From Meghimatium bilineatum (taxonomy: Eukaryota > Mollusca > Gastropoda > Stylommatophora > Philomycidae), in contig CM067311.1 of assembly GCA_034231615.1 (NCBI GenBank), positions 25,572,015 through 25,636,014 on the forward strand: DNA of 64,000 nt, given 5' to 3'. Shown here one piece after another: positions 57,001 through 60,325 of this stretch; positions within the stretch are counted from its first letter, which is position 1, and each line of letters opens with the position of its first letter. Both the position numbers and the translations under genes were made by a program. Under the pieces are notes generated by a model. It saw only the letters and a program-made list of their open reading frames with translations, had not been told where the DNA came from and searched no databases.

Positions 57001-58871
57001 GGCATCACAGCACTTAGCTCAGACCCATAGGTGCTTAATCTTTGCCTGCAGAAGGAGAAGAGTATGCATGGTGATAGTTCTAATACACATGTGAACTAAC
57101 TTTCCAACTCTTGAATTAATAGTATCTTTATGATTTGAGACAAAAGCTATGGGGAGAATAGAAAGTTATCAGCTCTGATGCGGAGAAGACAGTGGACTTC
57201 GCCCTCAATATAGGCCTGACAATCTAACAATATGCTGAATGAAGAAGTTTCTTTATTAACACAAGTGAGCTGTCGTACCAAAGTTATTTTCCGCATGGTT
57301 TGCGTCTGTAGGTCTCACCAATGGCCCACTAGAAAAACCACTCATGCAACAGAAAAACCTAAGTAGATGACATGCCGTTATATTGAGGTTATCTATTATA
57401 GAAGCTTCATGGCATGTCATCTATACAATTATACCTCTCATACTTTTAATTTTTTGTTACAATGTATTTTATGCCATGTTGCATTATTTTTCTTTATTTG
57501 TTTATGTATGCACCCTCTGTGGTTGGGAGAGAGCTAGAGATTTGCTGCGCAGCAGTGGGGAGGAGGAAACTGACAGCACTGTTTTTCCTATGGCTGAGGT
57601 CCATCATAGAGGCACACTGACTCAGGACGTGACGATCCTTTTGACTTGTACATTTGGCTGCATGCCTGGAGCAATAGAGAAGTTCGGCATAACCAGTAGT
57701 CACTTGGTGGCGGGGAATGAGCACAGTGAACCCTATCTTGGCTGCAGAGGCTCGGAGCAGTTCATAGGTTGAAACCTTCCCTCCTAGTAGTGTGATAGTT
57801 TTTCTCTGGCTCTGGCCCGGGGTGGGATGAAAATCCACAGACTCCCCAGCTGGGTCAAAGGGCATGAGCCCATGGACCGCTGGATCAGCAACCAACCAAC
57901 CAAAGTTATTTGAATTACATTACCCTTTTCTTACAATCAATCCTGCCAATTGTATTCTCTATGGATGCCACATTCATTCTTATATTTCAGATCTAAGTTC
58001 ATTTTCAGGATACCCACTGCAAAATATGGACTTGTCTGTTTAGAGGGGCATTCAAGTATATGTGAAACACTCTGTGCATGCTCTTTGAAAAATTATGTTC
58101 ATTACTCAATATATCTGTCTTTATAACAACGAAATATGAAGATATTCTACATTGATTGAAGATAAAAATCACTCGTACAACAACCCCATGAAAAGTCAGT
58201 AAGTACATAACTTGTCAGCAGATATACAGAATTCACACGTTGCAATATAAATATTCATTTTCCAAACAAGTGAAAGGTCAGGGGATATCACTGTCACCTT
58301 AATATATGTCCCACCATTACTACACAGAATCATTTAAAGAGTTACACCCCTATAAATGGACAAGTTATGTTCTGAAGTAGGTATTCTAAAAAATAGCCAG
58401 ATTTCAATTAGCCTTTGGGCAGTCATATGTACACTTTTGCCTGTTGGGTTTGTTACTTTTACACACCTTTTACATGAAAGTCTTTGGCCGTATTGAAACC
58501 ATGCAGTCAGAGGCTATGTGGTCAAAAGTAGGCCAACGCAAATACCTCCAAATTCTTGTAGGCTTTTATATGATTATACAAAATGGTGGAATATGTGTAC
58601 ATACATATAGTCACCCCTCTGAGTAGGAGGCTTCTCTAAAGCATTGCATACTGATTAGTTTTATGTATAAAAGACAGCTCTAGAAAAGAAAAATATGCCA
58701 CTGCAAATAGAAAACGAGCATGATGGTTCATAATTCCTGGTCAAAACAAACAGGATAGTTTTAAACTATATTGGCAGTAGAAGTTAAAATAATGTTTACC
58801 TTGCCCGGCTCTGACAGAGTCAGTGTTGGTACAAAATTCAGGAAAATATGGTTGCAATCAGTTTTCTTTGA
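19885..58871 (-). CDS. ACACA: Acetyl-CoA carboxylase, C-terminal 887 residues in 20 exons (5' part outside window)
   Basis: ACC makes malonyl-CoA from acetyl-CoA, bicarbonate and ATP, the committed step of fatty-acid synthesis; in animals it is one long multidomain protein. The part here is the end of the central region plus the full carboxyltransferase domain, which moves the carboxyl group from biotin to acetyl-CoA. Twenty exons (58800-58871 down to 19885-20023) have AG/GT borders and matching phases and sum to 2664 nt, an uninterrupted 888-codon frame ending in TAG. Landmarks are [110 protein letters not shown] and [11 protein letters not shown]. No broken motif was found. Invertebrates usually have one ACC gene, so ACACA is used for the ACACA/ACACB orthologue. 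Biotin carboxylase and biotin-carrier exons must lie beyond 64000. Confidence 0.95.
20141..20600 (-). mobile_element. 272-bp SINE-like family copy with internal tandem expansion
   Basis: Antisense copy (left side GTTCTCAAACTCCTGTAGC). Its 3' part has been amplified into about four 71-bp units (20154-20437), so the copy is ~460 bp. The remaining 5' part (ACATCTGATTTCAGCATGGC onward) appears once. Confidence 0.7.
20154..20437 (+). repeat. 71-bp tandem repeat, 4 units, inside a SINE-like copy
   Basis: Units start at 20154, 20225, 20296 and 20367 with TGTAGCTTAGCAGGACATTG; the first three are nearly identical, the last is diverged (deletion near 20403). The repeat unit equals the 3' third of the SINE-like element. 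Confidence 0.9.
20601..20700 (+). repeat. Short tandem repeat (~43 bp, about 2.3 units)
   Basis: GTAAGTAATACATGTATTGA then CCATCCTCCATGAG repeated with small changes. Confidence 0.7.
20990..21021 (+). repeat. Microsatellite (GT)n(AT)n
   Basis: A GTGTGTGTGTGT run directly followed by ATATATATATATATAT. Confidence 0.9.
21764..21897 (-). CDS. ACACA: ACC exon (residues 798-842)
   Basis: 134 nt, starts in phase 0, ends with AG of a Ser codon; acceptor AATAAAG, donor GTGAGT. Encodes [44 protein letters not shown]. An upstream open extension (MVSLLLMKV...) is intron read-through. Confidence 0.93.
22320..22470 (+). repeat. Degenerate short tandem repeat (~24 bp)
   Basis: Repeated pattern around CACTCnTnCCAAGAnnACC over about 150 bp. 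Both strands are open by chance of composition (22223-22480 plus, 22328-22528 minus). Confidence 0.55.
22680..22965 (+). repeat. ~60-bp tandem repeat, about 5 diverged units
   Basis: Units share ATCCAAATAAGAAACATGTT then AAATTTGCTTGTAAG. The two central units (about 22745-22860) are nearly identical, the outer ones more diverged, consistent with growth from the middle. Confidence 0.7.
23119..23391 (+). mobile_element. 272-bp SINE-like family copy
   Basis: Plus-orientation full-length copy, from CGCCCATGTGTTGCCGGAGC to GAGTTTGAGAACAAATGCAG and a GGAAGAAGAAAG tail. Confidence 0.75.
23675..24056 (+). repeat. 83-bp minisatellite, 4.6 units, in an ACC intron
   Basis: Units begin at 23675, 23758, 23841, 23924 and 24007 with GAGATT(G/T)GAAAGAG. 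Near-perfect identity between units indicates recent amplification. The array ends about 90 bp from the exon at 24144-24314. Confidence 0.92.
24144..24314 (-). CDS. ACACA: ACC exon (residues 741-797)
   Basis: 171 nt, phase 0 at both ends; acceptor TCAATAG, donor GTAAGT. Encodes [27 protein letters not shown], and [18 protein letters not shown]. The [12 protein letters not shown] motif is characteristic. Confidence 0.95.
24525..24800 (+). mobile_element. SINE-like family, subfamily B
   Basis: Contains GCATTTCCATTCTCTGGACT, ACATCCTGCTGGAAATCTAG and ATTGTCCTGCTAC as in the other subfamily B copies, with a rearranged, partly duplicated second half (24660-24760, antisense to the first). Confidence 0.5.
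24868..25605. mobile_element. piggyBac-like non-autonomous element, copy 1
   Basis: 738 bp flanked by TTAA on both sides (24864-24867 and 25606-25609). Ends are CCTTTAGCACGCTGTGTT and, inverted, CCTTAGGCATGCTGTGTT (15 of 18 positions match). TTAA targets and C-rich ends are hallmarks of the piggyBac superfamily; no transposase is encoded. A ~90-bp block near the right end (25450-25530) is shared with copies 2 and 3. Confidence 0.65.
25685..25765 (+). repeat. Penelope-type tail motif (degenerate)
   Basis: GCTTGATAGAGATCTTTAGG followed by CTGAAACATC, resembling the motif near the Penelope remnants at 11.7 and 13.2 kb. It lies only about 65 bp from the end of the ACC exon at 25830. Confidence 0.3.
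25830..26097 (-). CDS. ACACA: ACC exon (residues 651-740)
   Basis: The longest exon, 268 nt; first G completes an Arg codon, phase 0 at the end; acceptor TTCACTAG, donor GTAAGT. Encodes [20 protein letters not shown], a helical variable part, then [20 protein letters not shown] and KGCIS. Confidence 0.95.
26417..26654 (+). repeat. 48-bp tandem repeat, 5 units
   Basis: Units start near 26417, 26466, 26513, 26561 and 26609 with GTTTCTTCTCAAA and include GCAAAnCCnnGGAGTTGAGT. Because 48 is divisible by 3, long repeat-coded frames occur on both strands; they are not genes. Confidence 0.85.
26655..27263. other. ACC intron, no recognised element
   Basis: Contains weak repeats around TTTAGTCTCAAnAAGA (26710-26830); otherwise nothing recognised. 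Confidence 0.35.
27264..27538 (+). mobile_element. 272-bp SINE-like family copy
   Basis: Plus-orientation full-length copy from CACCCGTGTGTCGCTGGGGC to GAGTTTGAGAACGAACGCAG plus AAGAAGA. It keeps the GGGATGGAGTTGGCTGTCCC hairpin and the GGGTCAGTGACCC palindrome. Confidence 0.78.
27655..27960 (-). repeat. Interspersed repeat family R, partial antisense copy
   Basis: Shares GGGGCCTGGACTTCTAGTTC AGAG with the 15.2-kb copy, then diverges, with a G-run (27745-27760) and a C-run (27882-27897). Confidence 0.45.
28399..28576 (-). CDS. ACACA: ACC exon (residues 592-651)
   Basis: 178 nt with split codons at both ends; acceptor TTTGTAG, donor GTATAG. Encodes [56 protein letters not shown]. The Arg of LRGGSWVV is the conserved residue placed near the malonyl/acetyl-CoA carboxylate in eukaryotic ACC. 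Confidence 0.96.
29125..29432 (-). mobile_element. tRNA-derived SINE (family a)
   Basis: On the minus strand the head reads GGGAGCCGCGTTAGCGCAGT then GGTTAGCGC (box A), followed by GGGTTCATTCCCC (box B): a tRNA-like promoter about 75 nt long. The body follows with GGTCGACCCAGCC and ATTAATCCGGGAAGTAAAG. Higher GC than its surroundings. The minus-strand frame 29105-29308 is this body, not a gene. A diverged relative is at 62085-62250. Confidence 0.75.
29690..30240 (-). pseudogene. LINE D C-terminal fragment, interrupted by a LINE C insertion
   Basis: The minus strand reads [20 protein letters not shown] then [11 protein letters not shown] and [12 protein letters not shown], the C-terminus of a non-LTR RT. 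The same region without interruption is at 42680-43125. At 29876-29887 and 30113-30124 AGATCTCTTTTT is repeated around the inserted LINE C piece. The fragment reaches within about 40 bp of the ACC exon at 30275. Confidence 0.7.
29888..30112 (+). mobile_element. LINE C 3' end nested in LINE D
   Basis: Plus-strand 5'-truncated LINE C: ATTGAGGATCTCATACACAG, then the AEHIL-distal codons with [19 protein letters not shown] and TGCTGAACGCAGA at its end. Flanked by the 12-bp duplication AGATCTCTTTTT. It has lost a short segment relative to the 15.8-kb copy. Confidence 0.78.
30275..30410 (-). CDS. ACACA: ACC exon (residues 547-592)
   Basis: 136 nt, starts in phase 0, ends with one G of an Asp codon; acceptor TTTTTAG, donor GTATCA. 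Encodes [55 protein letters not shown] is a hallmark of the C-terminal carboxyltransferase half. Its 3' edge lies close to LINE debris ending near 30240. Confidence 0.96.
30700..30962 (-). mobile_element. 272-bp SINE-like family copy (diverged)
   Basis: Antisense copy starting TTTCTTCTTTTTCTTCATTC, with TGTTGTGTCATGGTTTACAG and ATGGAATGGGACAACCAACC preserved; older than the other copies. Confidence 0.65.
31247..31343 (-). CDS. ACACA: ACC exon (residues 514-546)
   Basis: 97 nt, begins with the last base of an Arg codon, ends in phase 0; acceptor ATTCAG, donor GTAAGT. Encodes [32 protein letters not shown], the [14 protein letters not shown] motif. Confidence 0.96.
31549..31812 (-). mobile_element. 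272-bp SINE-like family copy (diverged)
   Basis: Antisense copy starting TATCTTCTTCTTCTGCATTC; keeps TGACTTCAGCAGGG, GGGTCACTTTGACCC and CCCCTTTCAGGTCC. Confidence 0.65.
31985..32405 (+). pseudogene. LINE D RT C-terminal fragment
   Basis: An 87-codon frame (32018-32281) reads [20 protein letters not shown], then [19 protein letters not shown] and [19 protein letters not shown], followed after a stop by a [11 protein letters not shown] segment. Preceded by [13 protein letters not shown]. This is the thumb and tail of a non-LTR RT. Confidence 0.7.
32502..32598 (-). CDS. ACACA: ACC exon (residues 482-514)
   Basis: 97 nt with split codons at both ends; acceptor GTTGCAG, donor GTATAA. Encodes [31 protein letters not shown]; the WQxGFFDx[13 protein letters not shown] block is diagnostic. 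Confidence 0.95.
33180..34560. other. ACC intron, no recognised element
   Basis: AT-rich sequence with small open frames only. A repeat-like phrase TACCGTTAAATTCCGTGTAT near 33202 suggests an old transposon, but no ends were found. Confidence 0.3.
35291..35405 (-). CDS. ACACA: ACC exon (residues 444-482)
   Basis: 115 nt, starts in phase 0, ends with one G; acceptor TTATCAG, donor GTAAGT. Encodes [20 protein letters not shown], then [18 protein letters not shown], the boundary between the two carboxyltransferase halves. Confidence 0.94.
35525..36135 (+). repeat. Interspersed repeat family R, sense copy
   Basis: Long copy with AAGCATTCCAGTGCACCAGT, CATGCCCTGCCAGGAGCGTA, ATCCATCTGCAGTG, GGTGACAGGTTGTCAGC and GAACTAGAAGTCTAGGTCCT. 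Same order of words in the 48.4- and 52.8-kb copies. Confidence 0.65.
36300..36560 (-). pseudogene. LINE D C-terminal fragment (antisense)
   Basis: Minus strand reads [20 protein letters not shown] then KRTRGRQR and [13 protein letters not shown], a typical RT tail (xHMxR, basic GRxR stretch, W...D). Similar to 51980-52140. Confidence 0.65.
36619..37918. mobile_element. piggyBac-like non-autonomous element, copy 2
   Basis: 1300 bp flanked by TTAA at 36615-36618 and 37919-37922. Ends TCTTTAGCATGCC and, inverted, CCTTTAGAGCCC. The block at 37760-37845 matches copy 1 near its right end. Contains a GC-richer insert (37030-37280) not seen in copy 1; a 77-codon frame there (37071-37304) has no recognised domain. 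Confidence 0.6.
38656..38799 (-). CDS. ACACA: ACC exon (residues 396-443)
   Basis: 144 nt, phase 0; acceptor CACCAAG, donor GTAAGC. Encodes [36 protein letters not shown] and LHWLSYMPL, the QLGGxQIM motif of the N-terminal carboxyltransferase half. Confidence 0.96.
38880..39150 (+). repeat. Degenerate tandem repeat (~30-35 bp)
   Basis: Many imperfect copies of AAGTTATCAACAAAT and GTGTTTCAGTAAG-like words in an ACC intron. Confidence 0.55.
39375..39485 (-). CDS. ACACA: ACC exon (residues 359-395)
   Basis: 111 nt, phase 0; acceptor TGCTAG, donor GTAAGA. Encodes [37 protein letters not shown], nearly identical to the vertebrate block. Confidence 0.96.
39945..40440 (-). pseudogene. LINE C-terminal fragment (family of 445-704/3985-4165)
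   Basis: Minus strand: [20 protein letters not shown] then [13 protein letters not shown] (RT thumb), then a basic [16 protein letters not shown] segment and [18 protein letters not shown]. Frames are broken by stops. Confidence 0.65.
40440..40570 (+). repeat. Repeat similar to 462-590
   Basis: Shares the ATGGTTACnCnGTGTTCTAA pattern and the following CACATTCAGAA with the window's left end. Class not identified. Confidence 0.4.
41015..41130 (+). mobile_element. SINE-like family, subfamily B, 3' fragment
   Basis: GGACTACATTCTACTGGAAA then TCTAGCAGGACAATTATCCT and a GAGAATAAATGCTAAAGAAG end, in plus orientation. Confidence 0.6.
42008..42105 (-). CDS. ACACA: ACC exon (residues 326-358)
   Basis: 98 nt, opening with the last two bases of a Gly codon; acceptor TTTCCAG, donor GTCAGT. 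Encodes [20 protein letters not shown] then [19 protein letters not shown] inside the exon (GMIAG|GTGAGA) is a tempting false donor: reading through it keeps the conserved GET-AY-E-I-TI motif and the phase. Confidence 0.93.
42545..42690 (+). repeat. Low-complexity TATAAA/GTGTATAAA-type repeat
   Basis: Imperfect ~11-bp units (AAAGTGTATAAA, AAGGTGTATAAAT) make the minus strand code a repetitive ...[11 protein letters not shown]... frame that is not a gene. Confidence 0.65.
42680..43125 (-). pseudogene. LINE D C-terminal fragment (antisense, uninterrupted)
   Basis: Nucleotide match to 29700-29876 and 30125-30240 (CCATGCCACAATGCnAnG, CCTCTTCTCATG, CTATAAnACCACATC). Shows the pre-insertion structure of the copy at 29.7-30.2 kb. 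Confidence 0.65.
43149..43430. mobile_element. piggyBac-like non-autonomous element, copy 3 (partial, inverted)
   Basis: TTAA at 43145-43148 followed by CCTTTAGCAAGCCGG. The shared block appears in reverse complement at 43225-43320 (AATATTTGCACATATAAATA then AAGAATT). I could not find the other end. Confidence 0.5.
43940..44160 (-). pseudogene. LINE RT fragment (post-palm region)
   Basis: Minus strand reads [20 protein letters not shown] then [18 protein letters not shown], the segment after the YADD box. Ends about 50 bp before the ACC exon at 44209. Confidence 0.65.
44209..44329 (-). CDS. ACACA: ACC exon (residues 286-325)
   Basis: 121 nt, starts in phase 0, ends with one G of a Gly codon; acceptor CATACAG, donor GTAAAT. 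Encodes [15 protein letters not shown], a variable linker, and [14 protein letters not shown], as in other animal ACCs. Confidence 0.94.
44550..45100 (+). pseudogene. LINE RT fragment with YVDD box
   Basis: Plus strand: [14 protein letters not shown] (catalytic box), [37 protein letters not shown] and [15 protein letters not shown], across several frames. Includes a local triplication of TCTTCTCATTCACAGGGTGA at 44692-44768. Confidence 0.65.
45105..45300 (-). mobile_element. Possible tRNA-derived SINE
   Basis: Minus strand has a box-B-like GAGTTTGAATCCTGCC following a D-arm-like stretch. No second copy seen in this window, so weak. Confidence 0.3.
45380..45485 (+). mobile_element. 272-bp SINE-like family, 3' fragment
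   Basis: GCAGCTAAGCTGTAAACCATGG, CACACCACATTTCATTCTCC and CTGCTGATCTTCAGGAGTTT then CAAAAGAAGAG, in plus orientation. Confidence 0.6.
45763..45900 (-). CDS. ACACA: ACC exon (residues 240-285)
   Basis: 138 nt, phase 0; acceptor TCATTTAG, donor GTCAGT. Encodes [40 protein letters not shown] and [15 protein letters not shown] is the hallmark glycine-rich crotonase-type motif of the carboxyltransferase. Confidence 0.96.
46404..46620 (+). mobile_element. tRNA-derived SINE (family b)
   Basis: Head GGATCTCCATAGTGGTTAAG then CCATTC, box-B-like GCAGATTCAAACC, body GAGATCCCTGGCGATTATC and AAGGCAGTGTGCCACTCC. Clearest family b copy. Confidence 0.65.
47277..47548 (+). mobile_element. 272-bp SINE-like family, best-bounded copy
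   Basis: Plus-orientation copy flanked by the 9-bp duplication AAAGTATAT (47268-47276 and 47549-47557). Begins CGCCAGTGTGTTGCCTGGGC, ends GAACGCAGAAGA. It fixes the family length at about 272 bp and shows retrotransposition-type insertion. Confidence 0.82.
48039..48170 (-). CDS. ACACA: ACC exon (residues 196-239)
   Basis: 132 nt, phase 0; acceptor ATTTTAG, donor GTAATA. Encodes [40 protein letters not shown] and MLFK. The Gly-Arg followed by the AND(I/M)T strand belongs to the CoA/biotin pocket of the N-terminal carboxyltransferase half. Confidence 0.95.
48400..48965 (+). repeat. Interspersed repeat family R, sense copy
   Basis: Shares GGCATTCCAGTAGGGCAATA, CATGTCCTGCTAGGAGTGTA, CCATCTGCAGTGATGGTACA and AGGTGATAGGTTGTCAGCC with the other sense copies. 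Contains a 12-G run near 48531-48542. Confidence 0.65.
49779..51113 (+). mobile_element. Mariner transposon with perfect 30-bp terminal inverted repeats
   Basis: 1335-bp Tc1/mariner element. Terminal repeats begin CGAGGGGGAGTCAATAAGTA (left 49779-49808) and match the reverse complement of 51084-51113 for all 30 positions. It is flanked by TA (49777-49778 and 51114-51115), the mariner target duplication; removing the element restores the ATTACATCAAC repeat unit. Identical ends and an open transposase argue for recent insertion. Confidence 0.95.
49943..51013 (+). CDS. Mariner transposase, uninterrupted
   Basis: 356 codons from ATG at 49943 ([20 protein letters not shown]); an in-frame ATG at 49916 would add nine residues. 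Cut-and-paste DNA transposase acting on its own terminal repeats. Seen in order: N-terminal helix-turn-helix ([20 protein letters not shown]), second DNA-binding helix set ([14 protein letters not shown]), the [11 protein letters not shown] linker motif, then the catalytic domain with [15 protein letters not shown] (first Asp), [11 protein letters not shown] (second Asp) and [17 protein letters not shown] (third Asp of the D,D34D type). No stop or frameshift, and the length is normal for the family. One oddity: the usual Asn after the second catalytic Asp (HDNARPH) is Tyr here. Activity therefore cannot be assumed. Confidence 0.95.
   Translation: MATVLTECTINEQRAVVRFLWAKGLPAKDIHKEMLPVYADNCLSRKAVHSWVKKFSQGRSKIVDEIRSGRAVEIATDASVQRVEEMIRGDRRVTIDAVAAAIGCSHGSAYSIMHDRLKFKKVCSRWVPRQLTDEHKMNRLGLSLEHLCQYANEGEDMMNRIITGDESWVHHYQPESKRASMQWKHPSSPCVQKFKVTPSAGKVMLTVFWDCQGVLLTNFKKKGDNVNSESYCEVLSVLRDAIRRKRPGLLTRGVLLLHDYARPHTARLTQEKIKNLGWKILEHPPYSPDLAPSDFHLFGPLKTHLGGKHFATDAEVECEVKMWLKKQSTQFYAAGLGGLIKRWDKCINVGGNYVEK
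51546..51692 (-). CDS. ACACA: ACC exon (residues 147-195)
   Basis: 147 nt, phase 0 at both ends; acceptor AATCTAG, donor GTAAGT. Begins [10 protein letters not shown], has a variable [10 protein letters not shown] stretch, then [20 protein letters not shown] and ENE, the conserved MNRLPGxNE motif. Confidence 0.95.
51880..52440 (-). pseudogene. LINE D RT C-terminal fragment (antisense)
   Basis: Minus strand reads [33 protein letters not shown] and IQDYDGHGI, with stops. Same family as 36300-36560. Confidence 0.6.
52780..53450 (+). repeat. Interspersed repeat family R, longest sense copy
   Basis: Begins with the CTCACAACTAAAGGGATTAC block (also at 15605 in antisense), then GGCATTCCAGTGTGACAGTA, CATGTCCTGCCAGGAGGGTA, GACCCATCTGCAGTGG and AAGTGACAGGTTGCCAGCC. 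The minus-strand frame 52760-53026 is part of it. Confidence 0.65.
53706..53861 (-). CDS. ACACA: ACC exon (residues 95-146)
   Basis: 156 nt, phase 0 at both ends; acceptor TTGCACAG, donor GTACAT. Encodes [40 protein letters not shown] and [11 protein letters not shown]. Confidence 0.95.
54381..54498 (-). CDS. ACACA: ACC exon (residues 55-94)
   Basis: 118 nt. The first G completes an Arg codon; donor GTGAGT. Encodes [20 protein letters not shown] then EVTDLRTGQ, the conserved start of the carboxyltransferase region. Confidence 0.95.
54540..54612 (+). pseudogene. Small LINE RT remnant
   Basis: Plus strand reads [20 protein letters not shown], the FxYLG segment of a non-LTR RT. Only ~24 codons survive, close to the ACC exon at 54381. 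Confidence 0.5.
54613..54959. other. ACC intron, no recognised element
   Basis: C/T-rich on the plus strand; no motif identified. Confidence 0.3.
54960..55352 (-). pseudogene. LINE A 3' fragment (antisense)
   Basis: Minus strand matches LINE A codons from LLYGELE to the end: [37 protein letters not shown], then the finger region with one of its Cys changed to Arg (CLNRPRTF) and the 3' tail GTGATGGGCGAAC. Truncated at 55352, where a Penelope fragment begins. Confidence 0.75.
55353..55641 (+). pseudogene. Penelope-like element, GIY-YIG endonuclease domain
   Basis: In-frame domain ending in a TGA at 55639-55641: [71 protein letters not shown] and KYIGE are the GIY-YIG core, with the Arg, His and Glu of the active site in order and the C-x2-C typical of Penelope-like elements. 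The reverse transcriptase that should precede it is missing. The frame here is intact, unlike the 12.7-kb copy. Confidence 0.8.
55642..56279. other. AT-rich flank after the Penelope fragment
   Basis: Possibly the Penelope 3' UTR near its start, then TATGTGTATATA-type low-complexity sequence. No gene. Confidence 0.35.
56280..56475 (+). repeat. (AT)n/(AC)n/(TATG)n low-complexity tract
   Basis: Runs of ATATATATAT, ACACACACACAC and TATGTTTGTATATTTGTATG. Long chance frames (56195-56515) result from composition. Confidence 0.85.
56824..56915 (-). CDS. ACACA: ACC exon (residues 25-55)
   Basis: 92 nt, begins in phase 0 and ends after two bases of an Arg codon. Acceptor TTTTCAG, donor GTTTGT (weaker than the others). 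Encodes [20 protein letters not shown] then [10 protein letters not shown], matching the [18 protein letters not shown] block of animal ACC. Confidence 0.93.
57135..57252 (+). mobile_element. LINE C 3' tip
   Basis: GAGACAAAAGCTATGGGGAG, GAGAAGACAGTGGACTTCG and ATATGCTGAATGAAGAAG match the last ~120 bp of LINE C. Confidence 0.65.
57480..57905 (-). repeat. GC-rich interspersed repeat with CAACCAACCAACC end
   Basis: Compositionally distinct block. Minus strand starts GGTTGGTTGGTTGCTGATCC and has a 133-codon open frame (57494-57895, [17 protein letters not shown]) with no recognised domain. The start is echoed at 49160-49180 (GGATCAGCAACCAACTAACC), so this is a dispersed repeat, perhaps a SINE or a LINE end. 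Confidence 0.5.
58800..58871 (-). CDS. ACACA: ACC exon (residues 1-24 of the visible part)
   Basis: First ACC exon visible. 72 nt, phase 0 at both ends; acceptor CTGACAG, donor GTAAAC. Encodes [20 protein letters not shown] then EPGK; the [13 protein letters not shown] core is highly conserved just before the carboxyltransferase region. Confidence 0.92.
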
Positions 58872-58964
58872 CTGTCAGGAGAGAAGAAAACAAAAATTCA
58901 AACAGTATGAACAGAAATAGGTCAAGTATGGTGCTACTAATGACTAAACAATATACTAAAAATG

Positions 58965-59015
58965 GAACATCTGCGCAGATGTTTCAATTAATAAGCCTTC
59001 ATCAGGATGAAAAAT
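58965..59015 (-). ncRNA. Hammerhead-like motif of a Penelope-type tail
   Basis: On the minus strand: CCTGATGAAGG, 9 nt, GAAAC, then the self-complementary CATCTGCGCAGATG and GTT. CTGATGA and GAAA are hammerhead core boxes and CATCT-GCGC-AGATG could be stem III. Stem II is weak and stem I is not apparent, so it is probably a decayed or non-functional motif. Confidence 0.3.
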
Positions 59016-59330
59016 AAGACAATAGTGCATTGAGAAGAAAAACGAGCAATGAACATACATGGAAAGACACCTATAGAATAGCAAATTACAAACTTACATA
59101 AAGTAGAGAATGGACAAATGTCATAAATTAGAGAACATAATATAAAAAGGGAAGCAAAATACAAGATGGATAAAATTTATAGCTGTGATGTGGTAAAAAA
59201 ATGCATTTTTAAAAAAAACATAAAAATTATGAAAATGAAATTGAAAAGAAATTCATTAATTAGTCTTCAGATCTTCATCAGGACACTTCAGACACATCCA
59301 AAGTTGCCATGATCTCTTTTTTAATATGTC

Positions 59331-59651
59331 CTATAGCAAGTGGTAACTGACTGTTCTTGTTCTGTGTTGGTCAATAACTCTTAGTTTTATTCCTCTATGT
59401 ATTTTTTTTACACCATACTTCACTTCCAGGTCCTGTACTGTAGCCATAGACATGAAGGAACAAATACACCCTACATATTTCAACTGATTGAACTCAATTG
59501 CATTTAAGAGATCAGCATGTCTCGCTAAATTACCACTAGTCACTGTGGCCAATCTGACTAGTCTGTCTGCTCTTTCATGTCCCCATAACACCCCTGTGTC
59601 CAAGTACAAAAATGAAGGCAACTGCAGCACAGACTTCATCAATGACTCCAA
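59331..59651 (-). pseudogene. RNase H C-terminal fragment of a LINE
   Basis: Minus strand: VLWGHERADRLVRLATVTSG then NLARHADLLNAIEF. GHERAD with the catalytic Asp is the end of an RNase H domain. The His-containing strand (LGHRGV) lies in another frame just upstream, so the copy is frameshifted. A third RNase H LINE type, different from LINE B and LINE C. Confidence 0.65.
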
Positions 59652-60325
59652 CTACTAATGGTGGAGATGAAATATCCTAGTACACACATGTGAAATACTT
59701 TATATGATAACCTTAGTTGAAACAAATCTGGTTCAATTGAAACATAAAATTAGGAAAACCTCAATAAATCCCTAGCATAGAACAATAAATTATATTTGTT
59801 CCAACTGAACGTTTATCAATAATGATATCTAAATATTTGACAAGTTACTTCTGTTAACTCTGAACCAGATTGTGCAAATTGGTCTTTATTTGATACTGTT
59901 CAAAGCCACTCATGTGGTGTAATGTTCAATAAGAGTTAATATAAGTTAGAGACTATAAACTAACTTGAGATCTAACGTTCAGATCATCCATAAAGAATAG
60001 ATTCAGGAAAGAATGTTACTTGAAGAGTGAGAAACTAAGACACCACTATAATTAACATAAAAAACAAACTGTAATCAATTGTGGTTATCAGCTTATAGTG
60101 TTCTATAATAAATAGAAATAAAAGCAAACATTGGGAACTGCTGTAAAGTTCATAAAAAGAAGCATGCACTATGACTGAAAGAATGAACTTGGCACACATG
60201 TATTGTCAAATAAAATCATGAAAAATGCCAAAACAAGTTCATGGGATATTCTGTGAATTGTGTTATTTAATAGCTGTCCACCGCAGGCAATGATGACGAT
60301 AGTTTCAGATTTGTGATGTTTCAGA

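Noticed and set aside
57494..57895. 133-codon minus-strand gene
   Set aside because: Lies wholly in a repeat whose end recurs at 49.16 kb; no domain or splice context. Kept only as a repeat.
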